Origin: an uncultured bacterium
GTDB taxonomy: Bacteria > Cyanobacteriota > Vampirovibrionia > Gastranaerophilales > Gastranaerophilaceae
DNA: 10,517 nucleotides
Direction: 5' to 3'
Assembly: GCA_949299435.1 (NCBI GenBank)
Contig: CASGAK010000079.1
Location: forward strand, 1 to 10,517
Part shown: positions 1-7,315 of the stretch, one piece after another
Layout of the letters: the number at the start of each line of letters is the position of its first letter
Numbering within the stretch: the first letter of the stretch is position 1
Program-made: the position numbers and the translations under genes
Notes under the pieces: model-generated
Told to the model about the DNA's origin: nothing
Seen by the model: the letters and a program-made list of their open reading frames with translations, nothing else
Databases searched by the model: none

Positions 1-5
1 AGTAA

Positions 6-77
6 TCCTCAGTAGCTCAATGGCGGAGCAACCGGCTGTTAACCGGTAGGTTGTTGGTTCGAGTCCAACCTGGGGAG
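6..77 (+). tRNA. tRNA-Asn (anticodon GTT)
   Basis: Folds as a complete cloverleaf. The acceptor stem is TCCTCAG (6-12) with CTGGGGA (70-76), including one G.U pair. The D stem is GCTC/GAGC (15-18, 26-29). The anticodon stem is ACCGG/CCGGT around loop CTGTTAA, giving anticodon GTT at 38-40. The T arm is GTTGG-TTCGAGT-CCAAC (53-69), and the discriminator is G77. CCA is not encoded. A run of six Ts (78-83) follows directly, and tRNA-Gln lies 23 nt downstream, so the two are probably co-transcribed. The promoter must lie outside the window. Confidence 0.97.
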
Positions 78-100
78 TTTTTTATTTGTATTACTTTTAT

Positions 101-171
101 TCCCGGATCGTCTAGTGGCAGGACGGAAGATTCTGGCTCTTCTGACGGTGGTTCGAACCCATCTCCGGGAG
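101..171 (+). tRNA. tRNA-Gln (anticodon CTG)
   Basis: The acceptor stem TCCCGGA (101-107) pairs perfectly with TCCGGGA (164-170); the weak U1-A72 first pair is typical of bacterial tRNA-Gln. The D stem is GTC/GAC (110-112, 122-124). The anticodon stem is GAAGA/TCTTC around loop TTCTGGC, giving anticodon CTG at 133-135. The T arm is GGTGG-TTCGAAC-CCATC (147-163), and the discriminator is G171. CCA is not encoded. Seven Ts (172-178) follow immediately and may end the transcript. A CTG isoacceptor reads only CAG, so this AT-rich genome probably also has a TTG isoacceptor elsewhere. Confidence 0.96.
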
Positions 172-203
172 TTTTTTTGTATAAATGTAGTTTTACGTCT
201 AGA

Positions 204-232
204 TTGATTTGTAAAGATATTTATCATAAAAT
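204..232 (+). promoter_or_regulatory. Candidate sigma-70-type promoter for the GNAT gene
   Basis: TTGATT (204-209), a 17-nt spacer, then TAAAAT (227-232). The expected transcription start, about 239-240, coincides with the ATG at 240. No SD sequence precedes that ATG, so the mRNA may be leaderless. The match is good, but the background is AT-rich. Confidence 0.45.
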
Positions 233-239
233 AGAATTC

Positions 240-770
240 ATGCAAAATATATTTTTAAAAACTGAAAGATTAACTTTAAGAGAAATATCTCAAAACGATT
301 TTGCAGAATTAGAAACGATTCTAAAAGATAAAGATGTCATGCATGCTTGGGAATATGATTTTACTGATAACGACATTCAAGAATGGATCGACAAAAACTT
401 AGAACATTATAAAAAACACCATCTTGGATTTTTTATAATGTCTGAAAATGAATCAAATAAAATTATAGGTCAAGCAGCACTAAAACAAGATATAATTGCC
501 GGCGATAAGTACTATGAAATCAGTTATATTCTAAAAAAAGGATACTGGCACCTGGGGTACGCAACAGAGGCTGCTAAAGCTCTTAAGGAATATGCTTTTA
601 ACATTTTACAGGTAAATGAAGTTATTTTTGAAATTCGTCCAAACAACCTTCCATCTCGTAGAGTTGCTGAAAAATTGGGAGCAAAAATCTGTGGCGAATT
701 TATAAAAATTGTCAGAAATAAGAAAATGCCACATTTGATTTATAAATTATCAAAATCTACAGATATTTAA
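240..770 (+). CDS. GNAT N-acetyltransferase, RimJ/RimL-like
   Basis: This 176-residue protein belongs to the GNAT superfamily (Acetyltransf_3 / RimJ-RimL type), whose members transfer acetyl from acetyl-CoA to protein N-termini, amino acids or small amines. It starts with the usual LKTERLTLREIS strand (residues 6-17). The acetyl-CoA-binding segment follows a beta-strand as KKGYWHLGYATEAAKAL (about 99-115). The motif-B region EIRPNNLPSRRVAEKLGAK lies at about 131-149. The length is typical of single-domain members. The frame is open upstream through the tRNA genes, but ATG 240 is the only start that fits the domain boundary. There is no SD sequence, and a promoter-like -10 ends 7 nt before the ATG. 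The substrate cannot be read from the sequence. It converges with the DUF3137 gene across a 51-bp AT-only gap. Confidence 0.88.
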   Translation: MQNIFLKTERLTLREISQNDFAELETILKDKDVMHAWEYDFTDNDIQEWIDKNLEHYKKHHLGFFIMSENESNKIIGQAALKQDIIAGDKYYEISYILKKGYWHLGYATEAAKALKEYAFNILQVNEVIFEIRPNNLPSRRVAEKLGAKICGEFIKIVRNKKMPHLIYKLSKSTDI

Positions 771-821
771 ATATTTTTCATATAATTTTTCAACTAATAA
801 AATTTTAGATAATATAAAATA

Positions 822-1871
822 TTACAACCCAATTTTAAGATTAAGTTTGAAATATTCTACAAAATCCATTACAGACAGAACTTGTTCTATCACCATATCA
901 AAATGTTTTTTATCTGTAAGCGGCTCATTTATGTATCCAATTTTAAATAAATCCTCCTTGAGTGAAAATGCAAATAAAATCTTATTATCTTTTAGAGAAC
1001 AATTTATTTTTTTCGCGTTAAATGCTGTTTTTAGATTATAAAATCTATCTATAAATGCAGTAGTAAGCAAATATCTTGCTTCTACCTGATCTGTGGAAAG
1101 AATATCATATCTACTGTTGAAAGACGAAAATTCTGTCAAAACTTTTGTATAACTTTTCAATTTCTTCATTTTATTTATTACATCAAAAAATGAACATAAT
1201 TTTAGTACGATTGAGGCAGTGCTCAAATCTGGTAATTTTGAAAAGAATTGTTTACTTTTTATAATAGTATGACCTTTAAATTTTTTATTCATATCTATAC
1301 AGATTAAACAGCCATTAAATACGCTCAAACTGTTATCTCTAGTTTTTTCACATTTTGACTCAGAATAAAACAAACCTAATTCTTTAATCGTAATAGGTAT
1401 CCCCAAAACTGTACCCTCAAATGTGTCGTTATAGTCTATAACATTTGCTTCTGCTAAAACATTACTTTGATTAATTATATCAATCCCCAAATGATTATTG
1501 TTTTTCATCTCTATTTTAAATTCAGGAAAAGCTGAAATTACATTAAATAATTTCATTATAACATCTTTTTTAACGTAAAAATCAAAATTTTTGGAAATAT
1601 CAAACATCATTTTAACAGCAATAGCCATGGCAATCCAAGAACCAAACATAACTACCATAAAAATAATAAATCCAGTATCACCAATAAATTTATTTTTTAT
1701 TAATAACAACAAATCAATAAGCCAAAAAATCGGAGAAATAAAAGCTATAAATTTCCAAAACAGATAAATTTTACGAGTCTTTAATCTATCAGCTTCTTTT
1801 CGCCTTAGCATGGGTAATAGCTCTTTTTCCCACAACTCTGATAATTTATTCAACAAATCTTTTTTCTCCAT
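822..1871 (-). CDS. DUF3137 family membrane protein
   Basis: This 349-residue protein of unknown function resembles the DUF3137 family. It has a short charged N-terminus, two hydrophobic segments at about 36-58 and 67-88 that should anchor it as a hairpin in the inner membrane, then a soluble domain of about 260 residues. Recognisable pieces of that domain are DYNDTFEGTVLGIPITIKEL (about 146-165), FNGCLICIDMNKKFKGHTII (185-204) and the family's most conserved stretch, YDILSTDQVEARYLLT (255-270). The segment of about 205-245 is poorly conserved. An AAGGA-type SD lies roughly 10 nt before the ATG at 1871, and a promoter-like pair lies further upstream. The HAD-like gene is upstream on the same strand, 147 bp away, so co-transcription is possible but not required. 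The biochemical role is unknown. Confidence 0.82.
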   Translation of the reverse strand: MEKKDLLNKLSELWEKELLPMLRRKEADRLKTRKIYLFWKFIAFISPIFWLIDLLLLIKNKFIGDTGFIIFMVVMFGSWIAMAIAVKMMFDISKNFDFYVKKDVIMKLFNVISAFPEFKIEMKNNNHLGIDIINQSNVLAEANVIDYNDTFEGTVLGIPITIKELGLFYSESKCEKTRDNSLSVFNGCLICIDMNKKFKGHTIIKSKQFFSKLPDLSTASIVLKLCSFFDVINKMKKLKSYTKVLTEFSSFNSRYDILSTDQVEARYLLTTAFIDRFYNLKTAFNAKKINCSLKDNKILFAFSLKEDLFKIGYINEPLTDKKHFDMVIEQVLSVMDFVEYFKLNLKIGL

Positions 1872-1908
1872 TATACTTCTTCCTTCTTATACCTAGTATT
1901 ATTGTATT

Positions 1909-1937
1909 TATATATTTAAAATTTCGTTTGCATACAA
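1909..1937 (-). promoter_or_regulatory. Candidate promoter for the DUF3137 gene
   Basis: On the minus strand TTGTAT (1937-1932) and TATATA (1914-1909) are separated by 17 nt. The predicted start, near 1902, gives a leader of about 30 nt that carries the AAGGA SD. The surrounding DNA is very AT-rich, so chance matches are likely. Confidence 0.35.
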
Positions 1938-2018
1938 ATTATTTTATATCAAAAACTATTTTTTAATTTTACTTCTGTAGCTATACTATTTAATATTGAT
2001 TAACTCGACAATATACAA

Positions 2019-2978
2019 CTATGCATCTGCTATAAAATGTTTTATTCCCTCCAAAACACCTTTAGCACCAATTTTATCACTTTTGTAAATATTTTGAGAC
2101 ATTAAAATATTACAAAGATTAATCAAATCACGTGTAGAATTTGCTGGACAAATAAACATTGCATCAAATAAAGTCAAAGGCAACAGTGATATGTCTTTTT
2201 TATCATTACCTGCAATTAGAATTTCCGAATTAGGTATATCCAATATTTTTTTTAAATAATTGACAGCATCACATCTATCAGCAGATAAAATATCTATTAT
2301 GTGACAAAACGGTTTATCAACTTCATAACGTGCAGAACAAACTTCAAGCTGTTCGGGAGTTAAAACCTGCTCCAACTCATCTTTATGAAAAACTTGTCTA
2401 ATAATCCTCAGATTCATGCCGGCTCTTTTAAATTTTTCATTTAATCTTTTTTCAGCTGTTATAGCAGATGAATCAGAACATATCAAACGAATCATGCTAT
2501 CATTTTCTTCTAAATCAAACTCACACAATTTCGAATCTGAAAAATTATTTGGTTTTTTACCGTTCATTGAAAAATCATGGGATAATGCAATTTCTCTTGC
2601 CTGCTCTAATATTTTTTTACGATCAAAATTCTTACTTACTTTTTCTTTCCATTTTTTATCTTCAACTAACACTCCATTATTTTTTTTGTAAATAAAAAGC
2701 CCATTTTTTGCAATTAAAAAATCAGGCAATGGAAATTCAAAACCCAATAATTTACATTGTTTTTGTAAATTTTGAAAGTTATTAATATCTTTACCTGTAG
2801 TATAGATTAAAGATGCATTTTTTGACTTTGCAATTTTACATACACTTTCAATATCCTTGCTGCTACCTTCTGCAAAGGTCCCCCCAAGATCTAATACAAA
2901 TAGACAGGGACTCTTAGGGGTTCGTATTCCTTTAAAATAGATTTTATTATGCGGGCGTAAATTGACTTTATCTATCAT
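2019..2978 (-). CDS. HAD-fold sucrose-phosphatase-like protein, degraded active site
   Basis: This 319-residue protein has the layout of a HAD-superfamily type IIB hydrolase (Cof / sucrose-6F-phosphate phosphatase group), normally a cytosolic phosphomonoesterase. Motif I is FVLDLGGTF (27-35): nucleophile D30 is present, but the second Asp of the canonical DxDGT is Gly32. Motif II is IYTTGKD (58-64). The motif III Lys position appears to hold R235 (SADRCDAV). Motif IV is IAGNDKKDISLL (255-266), keeping D259 and D262. The C-terminal ICPANS and GAKGVLEGI pieces match the end of the fold. The missing general acid/base Asp and Lys suggest weak, altered or absent phosphatase activity. A 25-residue N-terminal extension contains IYFKGIRT. 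No SD precedes the ATG; a TATAAC hexamer lies 8 nt upstream. The substrate is unknown. Confidence 0.72.
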   Translation of the reverse strand: MIDKVNLRPHNKIYFKGIRTPKSPCLFVLDLGGTFAEGSSKDIESVCKIAKSKNASLIYTTGKDINNFQNLQKQCKLLGFEFPLPDFLIAKNGLFIYKKNNGVLVEDKKWKEKVSKNFDRKKILEQAREIALSHDFSMNGKKPNNFSDSKLCEFDLEENDSMIRLICSDSSAITAEKRLNEKFKRAGMNLRIIRQVFHKDELEQVLTPEQLEVCSARYEVDKPFCHIIDILSADRCDAVNYLKKILDIPNSEILIAGNDKKDISLLPLTLFDAMFICPANSTRDLINLCNILMSQNIYKSDKIGAKGVLEGIKHFIADA

Positions 2979-3139
2979 AATTAACAGTTATAACTATATC
3001 TTACAGAATATATAACTACTATAAAAGATTAATTTTGATAATGACCACTACTATTTTACAAAAATTTACTTGCAAGGATTATATAGATTACTATTTAATC
3101 ATAAATTTAGTTATCACTAATAATCACATTTTCCATTAT

Positions 3140-3182
3140 TTGTGTAAATTTTTATAAAGAAAGTAGTAGAATTGTGTAAATT
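3140..3182 (+). repeat. Spaced 11-bp direct repeat (candidate operator)
   Basis: TTGTGTAAATT occurs at 3140-3150 and again at 3172-3182, a start-to-start distance of 32 bp, close to three helical turns. The second copy covers the candidate -35 of the gene at 3228. Such an arrangement could bind a regulator on one DNA face, but no regulator is identified. Confidence 0.35.
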
Positions 3183-3199
3183 GATTTATTCTTTATACT
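3172..3199 (+). promoter_or_regulatory. Candidate promoter for the gene at 3228
   Basis: TTGTGT (3172-3177), a 16-nt spacer, then TATACT (3194-3199). This predicts a start near 3206 and a leader of about 22 nt that includes the AAAGGA SD at 3215-3220. Confidence 0.45.
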
Positions 3200-3227
3200 T
3201 AGAATAATAGTGACAAAGGAAAAAGTA

Positions 3228-3560
3228 ATGAGAATTAATCAATTTAGCAATACCCCTCAAATGAATTTACAAAAAAGATGTAATAATCCCTCATTTAAAA
3301 GCCAATATGAAATTAACGGAGATTCAATTTCTTCACGACAACAGGTTTTTGCACTGGGCACTTTAATGAATAACTTTTGGATATATGATGCCAGAAATAC
3401 ATTTTTTGATATTAAACGAAAAAATGTTATGGGAAAATTCAACATCAAAGTAAACGATCTAAAAGACCACGCATTTGAGCAAGTTATGCAAAACAATCGA
3501 ATTGAATATAAAAAACTGGACATTAACAGCAATAATAGCTATTACAACTATTATTATTAG
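3228..3560 (+). CDS. Small hypothetical protein
   Basis: I do not recognise this 110-residue protein. ATG 3228 is chosen because AAAGGA (3215-3220) ends 7 nt before it; an in-frame GTG at 3210 lies upstream of that SD and is unlikely. It has no signal peptide and no membrane segment. The N-terminal third is polar (Asn/Gln/Ser-rich) and contains NNPSFKSQ (about 20-27). A more ordered-looking middle follows, with FALGTLMNNFWIYDARNTFFDIKRK. The C-terminus is a low-complexity Asn/Tyr tail ending YYNYYY. The gene has its own plausible promoter. Its TAG stop overlaps the stop codon of mnmG on the opposite strand by 4 bp. It may be lineage-specific; no function is proposed. Confidence 0.7.
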   Translation: MRINQFSNTPQMNLQKRCNNPSFKSQYEINGDSISSRQQVFALGTLMNNFWIYDARNTFFDIKRKNVMGKFNIKVNDLKDHAFEQVMQNNRIEYKKLDINSNNSYYNYYY

Positions 3561-5443
3561 ATTTTTCTTGCAATAGCATGTCGTTCAAGTAACACCATCA
3601 AAACCGATATATCAGCAGGCTTAACCCCGCCAATTCTTGATGCTTGAGCTAGTGTCTTAGGTCTGATTTTATTTAATTTATCCTTAGTTTCAGATGATAT
3701 GTGATCAATTTTTTCGTAATCAATATCATCAGGAATTTTATACTTATCCAGTTTTCCTGCCTGTTCTACCTGAAATTCCTGACGTTTTAGATATCCATCA
3801 TATTTAATAAGCACTTCTACCTGCTCATATACATCACGAGAAATATTTGCATTTGCAATATTTTCATCAATTTCTTTTAGAATTTTATAAGAAATATTTG
3901 GACGTTTTAGTAATTCAGCAGCACGCATACCTCTTTCAATATGCTCATTATATTTTGACAACTTTTCATTAACATCATCAGTTGCCGAAATTTTATATTC
4001 TTGAAGCCTTTGCATTTCTTTTTCGATATTTTGCTGCTTTTCCGTAAATACTTTAAACTGCACCTCATCAATAAGACCGATTTTATGACCAATAGGAGTT
4101 AACCTAGCATCTGCGTTATCCTGTCTTAGAAGTAATCGGTATTCTGATCTGGAGGTAAGCATTCTATAAGGATCTTGGATATCTTTAGTTACCAAATCAT
4201 CAATTAACGTACCGATATATGATGAGCTTCTTGATAGCTCAAGCATTTCAGAGTTATTCATGTAATTGATTGCGTTGATACCAGCAATAAGACCTTGAGC
4301 CGCAGCTTCTTCATAGCCGCTCGTACCGTTAATTTGTCCTGCAAAAAACAATCCCTTTATATCTTTAGACATCAATGAATGCAATGTCTGCACAGCAGGT
4401 ACATAGTCATATTCTACGGCATAAGCAGGCTTTATCACATGTGCTTTTTCTAATCCAGGCAGAGTATGGAGCATTTTAACCTGAACGTCTGCAGGAAGAC
4501 TGCTAGAAAAACCTTGAATATATACTTCATAAGTTCCTAATCCTTCAGGCTCAATAAAAATATGATGAGAAGGATTTGAGCTGAAACGGACTATTTTATC
4601 TTCTATAGATGGACAATATCTCGGACCTACTCCTTCAATTAATCCTTGAAACATTGGAGATTTATCCAAGTTTTCACGAATAATTCTATGAGTTTCTTCG
4701 TTTGTTCTTGTCAAATAGCACGGGTATTGTTCTCTAATAGGTCTATTAGGTTTGAAAGAATAAAAATTCAATTCCTGATCTCCAGGCTGAATAGTCATTT
4801 TGGAATAATCAATGGTTCTTTTATCAACCCTTGGCGGAGTACCTGTTTTGAGCTTTTTAATATTTATTCCGAGTTTTTTTAAAGAATCTGAAAGACCAAT
4901 AGCAGCCTGCTCTCCTAATCGACCTGCACTATAAGATTTTAATCCGACAAAAATTCTGCCAGAAAGAGAAGTACCTGTTGTTAAAATAATTGACCTAGCT
5001 TTGTATTCAATACCGAATTCATCGACAGCCCCGCAAATGATGCCATTCTCTGCGATTAAATCTGTAATACAGGCTTGGCGAAGATAAATATTATCATTAT
5101 TTTCGATAATATTTCTCATATAATTCATATACTGTTTTTTATCAGATTGTGCTCTAAGAGCTCTTACAGCAGGACCTTTGGAAGAATTAAGCATTTTCAT
5201 TTGGATATAAGTAGCATCTGCAACTTCACCCATTACACCGCCAAGTGCATCTATTTCTCGTACCAATGTCGACTTAGCAGGACCTCCTATTGCAGGATTA
5301 CAAGGCATTAGAGCTATATTATCCAAATTTAAAGTACATAAAAGCACTTTTGCCCCAAGTCTTGCAGCAGAAATCGCCGCTTCACAACCTGCGTGACCTG
5401 CACCTACCACTATACAATCATAAGTATTCTTTAAATAATCCAT
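3557..5443 (-). CDS. mnmG: tRNA uridine-5-carboxymethylaminomethyl modification enzyme MnmG (GidA)
   Basis: MnmG is the FAD-dependent partner of the GTPase MnmE. Together they install the carboxymethylaminomethyl (or aminomethyl) group at C5 of wobble uridine 34 in tRNAs that read two-codon boxes, including Gln. The 628 residues match the usual length. The sequence shows the FAD-binding Rossmann motif VVGAGHAGCEAA (12-23), the signature MPCNPAIGGPAKSTLVREID (46-65), the TGTSLSGR and TGTPPRV segments, GPRYCPSIEDKIVRF with the conserved Cys, HHIFIEPEG, FFAGQINGTSGYEEAAAQGL, MLTSRSEYRLLLRQDNADARL, and the C-terminal helical domain ending near IGGVKPADIS. All appear intact. There is no SD before the ATG. 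MnmE is not in the window. The 3' end overlaps the convergent small gene by 4 bp. Confidence 0.98.
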   Translation of the reverse strand: MDYLKNTYDCIVVGAGHAGCEAAISAARLGAKVLLCTLNLDNIALMPCNPAIGGPAKSTLVREIDALGGVMGEVADATYIQMKMLNSSKGPAVRALRAQSDKKQYMNYMRNIIENNDNIYLRQACITDLIAENGIICGAVDEFGIEYKARSIILTTGTSLSGRIFVGLKSYSAGRLGEQAAIGLSDSLKKLGINIKKLKTGTPPRVDKRTIDYSKMTIQPGDQELNFYSFKPNRPIREQYPCYLTRTNEETHRIIRENLDKSPMFQGLIEGVGPRYCPSIEDKIVRFSSNPSHHIFIEPEGLGTYEVYIQGFSSSLPADVQVKMLHTLPGLEKAHVIKPAYAVEYDYVPAVQTLHSLMSKDIKGLFFAGQINGTSGYEEAAAQGLIAGINAINYMNNSEMLELSRSSSYIGTLIDDLVTKDIQDPYRMLTSRSEYRLLLRQDNADARLTPIGHKIGLIDEVQFKVFTEKQQNIEKEMQRLQEYKISATDDVNEKLSKYNEHIERGMRAAELLKRPNISYKILKEIDENIANANISRDVYEQVEVLIKYDGYLKRQEFQVEQAGKLDKYKIPDDIDYEKIDHISSETKDKLNKIRPKTLAQASRIGGVKPADISVLMVLLERHAIARKI

Positions 5444-5487
5444 ACAATAATTATATTACAAAGGTAAAAAGGGATAAAATTAAATGA

Positions 5488-5517
5488 ATTATAATTTAAC
5501 AATCTGCAACTTTCCAA
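5488..5517 (-). promoter_or_regulatory. Candidate promoter for mnmG
   Basis: On the minus strand TTGGAA (5517-5512), an 18-nt spacer and TATAAT (5493-5488) predict a start near 5481 and a leader of about 38 nt. A second TATAAT at 5455-5450 ends only 6 nt before the ATG, but its -35 is poor (TTTATC at 17 nt). The two are alternatives. Confidence 0.4.
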
Positions 5518-5632
5518 CTTTAGTATAGATTATTCTACTATCTAGTATATTTATACGATTTTTAAATTATTGGTTAAAGTTTAATATATATATGACGAAA
5601 AGTTATTATATACATCTTATATGGAGCTCACA

Positions 5633-7300
5633 ATGTCAGAACAGATTTTATCACAACCTGTAATACACACGTCCGAAAATAATGCCGAAAAAGCTAAAGT
5701 TTCACTTGAAAAAGCCAGATTAGCACATGAAAGATATCTAATCAGACAAAATAACAGTGATTTAAATGAAGCTATCGAGCATTACATTGACGCGGTAAAA
5801 TATGATCCGACACTTCCTGAATCATATTACAGATTAGCGAGTCTGATGTTTGAGCAAGGCCAAATTAGTATTGAAACAGCCATTGAGCAATGTAAAACCG
5901 CTGTATCGTTAGCACCTAAAAACATGAATGCTCATATGTACACCGGATTTTTTATGAAAATGGCTCAAGATTTTCAGTCTGCTGAAGCTGAATTTAAATC
6001 CGCAATCAAAATGGGAAAACTAAATTCAGCACGTCCAAGATTAATTTTATCCCAAGCTATATTGCAAAAAATCAATTCTAAAAATGCAAATGCATCTGAT
6101 TATATGAGTTTTCTTTATTATTTTCTATCAGGCAGTCTTATGCTAGCATGGGACAGACCTACTATAAAAATGTTTTACAAAAACATGTCAGATGACTTTT
6201 CTGTATTCACCTACAATACAGTCGGGAAATTTTTAGAAAAATTTAAACTATACCCTGCAGCAGAAAACTTGTATAAAAAAGCAGTATCAAACACAAATCA
6301 CAGCGATATTTTTTATAACAAAATGGGTGATCTTGCCTTAAAAAATAACGAGCTTGATATGACAGTCGAATGCTACAGACAAGTTCTAGAAACAAACCCG
6401 CTTAATAGAGAAGTACTTATCAAACTGGCAACGGTTTTACAAACTTATTTTCCCGAAAATACAGATGAAACAATTGATTGCTATGAAAAACTATTAGAAT
6501 TTGGCTTGGACAAAGGTCAAATTTATTATGAACTAGGGCATTTATACCTTAAAAAAGAAGATAAAATTAACTCAGTCAGTGCATTTAAGCTGGCTGTAGA
6601 TGAGATGCCTGACAATCCGTTTTATAACAACTCTTTAGCTTATGCATATTCAAAAGCTGAATTATATGATGATGCAATAGAGCACTATAAAAAAGCTATC
6701 GAACTTAATCCTGATAAAGAATGGACTTCCATAGTTTGTCAGGCTTTAGGCTCTATTTACGGAGAAGTACAGGGGAATATTGAAGCTGCAGTTGCGACTT
6801 ACCAAGCGGGAATAATTTTAGATCCTAAAAATTATGATCTTTACCTTGCACTTGGAGATATTCACATGGCTGAATATGACCTTGATAAAGCTATAAAAGC
6901 ATACTGTGATGCAATTACTCTTAACCCTGAAGATTACAGAGCATATTCAAAATGTGGTATTGCTCTTTGGGAAAAAGATTATTTAGAAGAAGCCCTTGTA
7001 TCGTATCATAAGGCAATTGAGCTTAATCCTGAAAATGAATTTGCACATAACAATCTTGGTATATTATATTTAGATGGGCTTATGGACGCTGAAGAAGCTC
7101 TTGAATACTTTGAAGAAGCAATCGAGTTGAATCCAAGCTACACACTAGCTTACTTTAACGCGGGTCGAGCAAGTCAAGAAATGGGATTTACTAACGATGC
7201 TGCAAACTATTACCAAATGGCAATAGATTTAAACAAAATAACTCAAGATTTAGATGAAGAAGATATAGAAGCAAGACTTCGCTCACTTTTTGAAGTCTAA
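5633..7300 (+). CDS. Large tetratricopeptide-repeat (TPR) protein
   Basis: This 555-residue protein consists almost wholly of TPR helix pairs, a scaffold for protein-protein contacts. The repeats are clearest in the C-terminal half. From about residue 340 they recur every 34-36 residues with the A...Y..A..L.P pattern: DAIEHYKKAIELNPD, AAVATYQAGIILDPK, KAIKAYCDAITLNPE, EALVSYHKAIELNPE and EALEYFEEAIELNPS. Degenerate repeats fill the N-terminal half. No signal peptide, membrane segment or enzymatic domain is visible, so it is probably cytoplasmic. ATG 5633 is preferred over the in-frame ATG at 5621 because GGAG (5623-5626) is a good SD for it, 6 nt away. The prepilin-like gene starts 15 nt after the stop with its own strong SD, so the two almost certainly share a transcript. 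A role in assembling or exporting that pilin is inference only. No clear promoter is visible in the 189-bp gap before it. Confidence 0.88.
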   Translation: MSEQILSQPVIHTSENNAEKAKVSLEKARLAHERYLIRQNNSDLNEAIEHYIDAVKYDPTLPESYYRLASLMFEQGQISIETAIEQCKTAVSLAPKNMNAHMYTGFFMKMAQDFQSAEAEFKSAIKMGKLNSARPRLILSQAILQKINSKNANASDYMSFLYYFLSGSLMLAWDRPTIKMFYKNMSDDFSVFTYNTVGKFLEKFKLYPAAENLYKKAVSNTNHSDIFYNKMGDLALKNNELDMTVECYRQVLETNPLNREVLIKLATVLQTYFPENTDETIDCYEKLLEFGLDKGQIYYELGHLYLKKEDKINSVSAFKLAVDEMPDNPFYNNSLAYAYSKAELYDDAIEHYKKAIELNPDKEWTSIVCQALGSIYGEVQGNIEAAVATYQAGIILDPKNYDLYLALGDIHMAEYDLDKAIKAYCDAITLNPEDYRAYSKCGIALWEKDYLEEALVSYHKAIELNPENEFAHNNLGILYLDGLMDAEEALEYFEEAIELNPSYTLAYFNAGRASQEMGFTNDAANYYQMAIDLNKITQDLDEEDIEARLRSLFEV

Positions 7301-7315
7301 AGAAAGGAGAAAAAG

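Noticed and set aside
51..239. Open frame running through both tRNA genes, in frame with the GNAT gene
   Set aside because: It is read through two well-formed tRNAs, and the GNAT domain begins just after ATG 240.
769..823. AATATTTT/AAAATATT inverted repeat as a bidirectional terminator between the GNAT and DUF3137 genes
   Set aside because: It is A-T only with a 38-nt loop; such pairs are expected by chance in this composition.
5075..5311. Plus-strand frames inside mnmG (also 4646-4882 and 5290-5487)
   Set aside because: They are shadows of the conserved mnmG frame with no SD and no recognisable domain.
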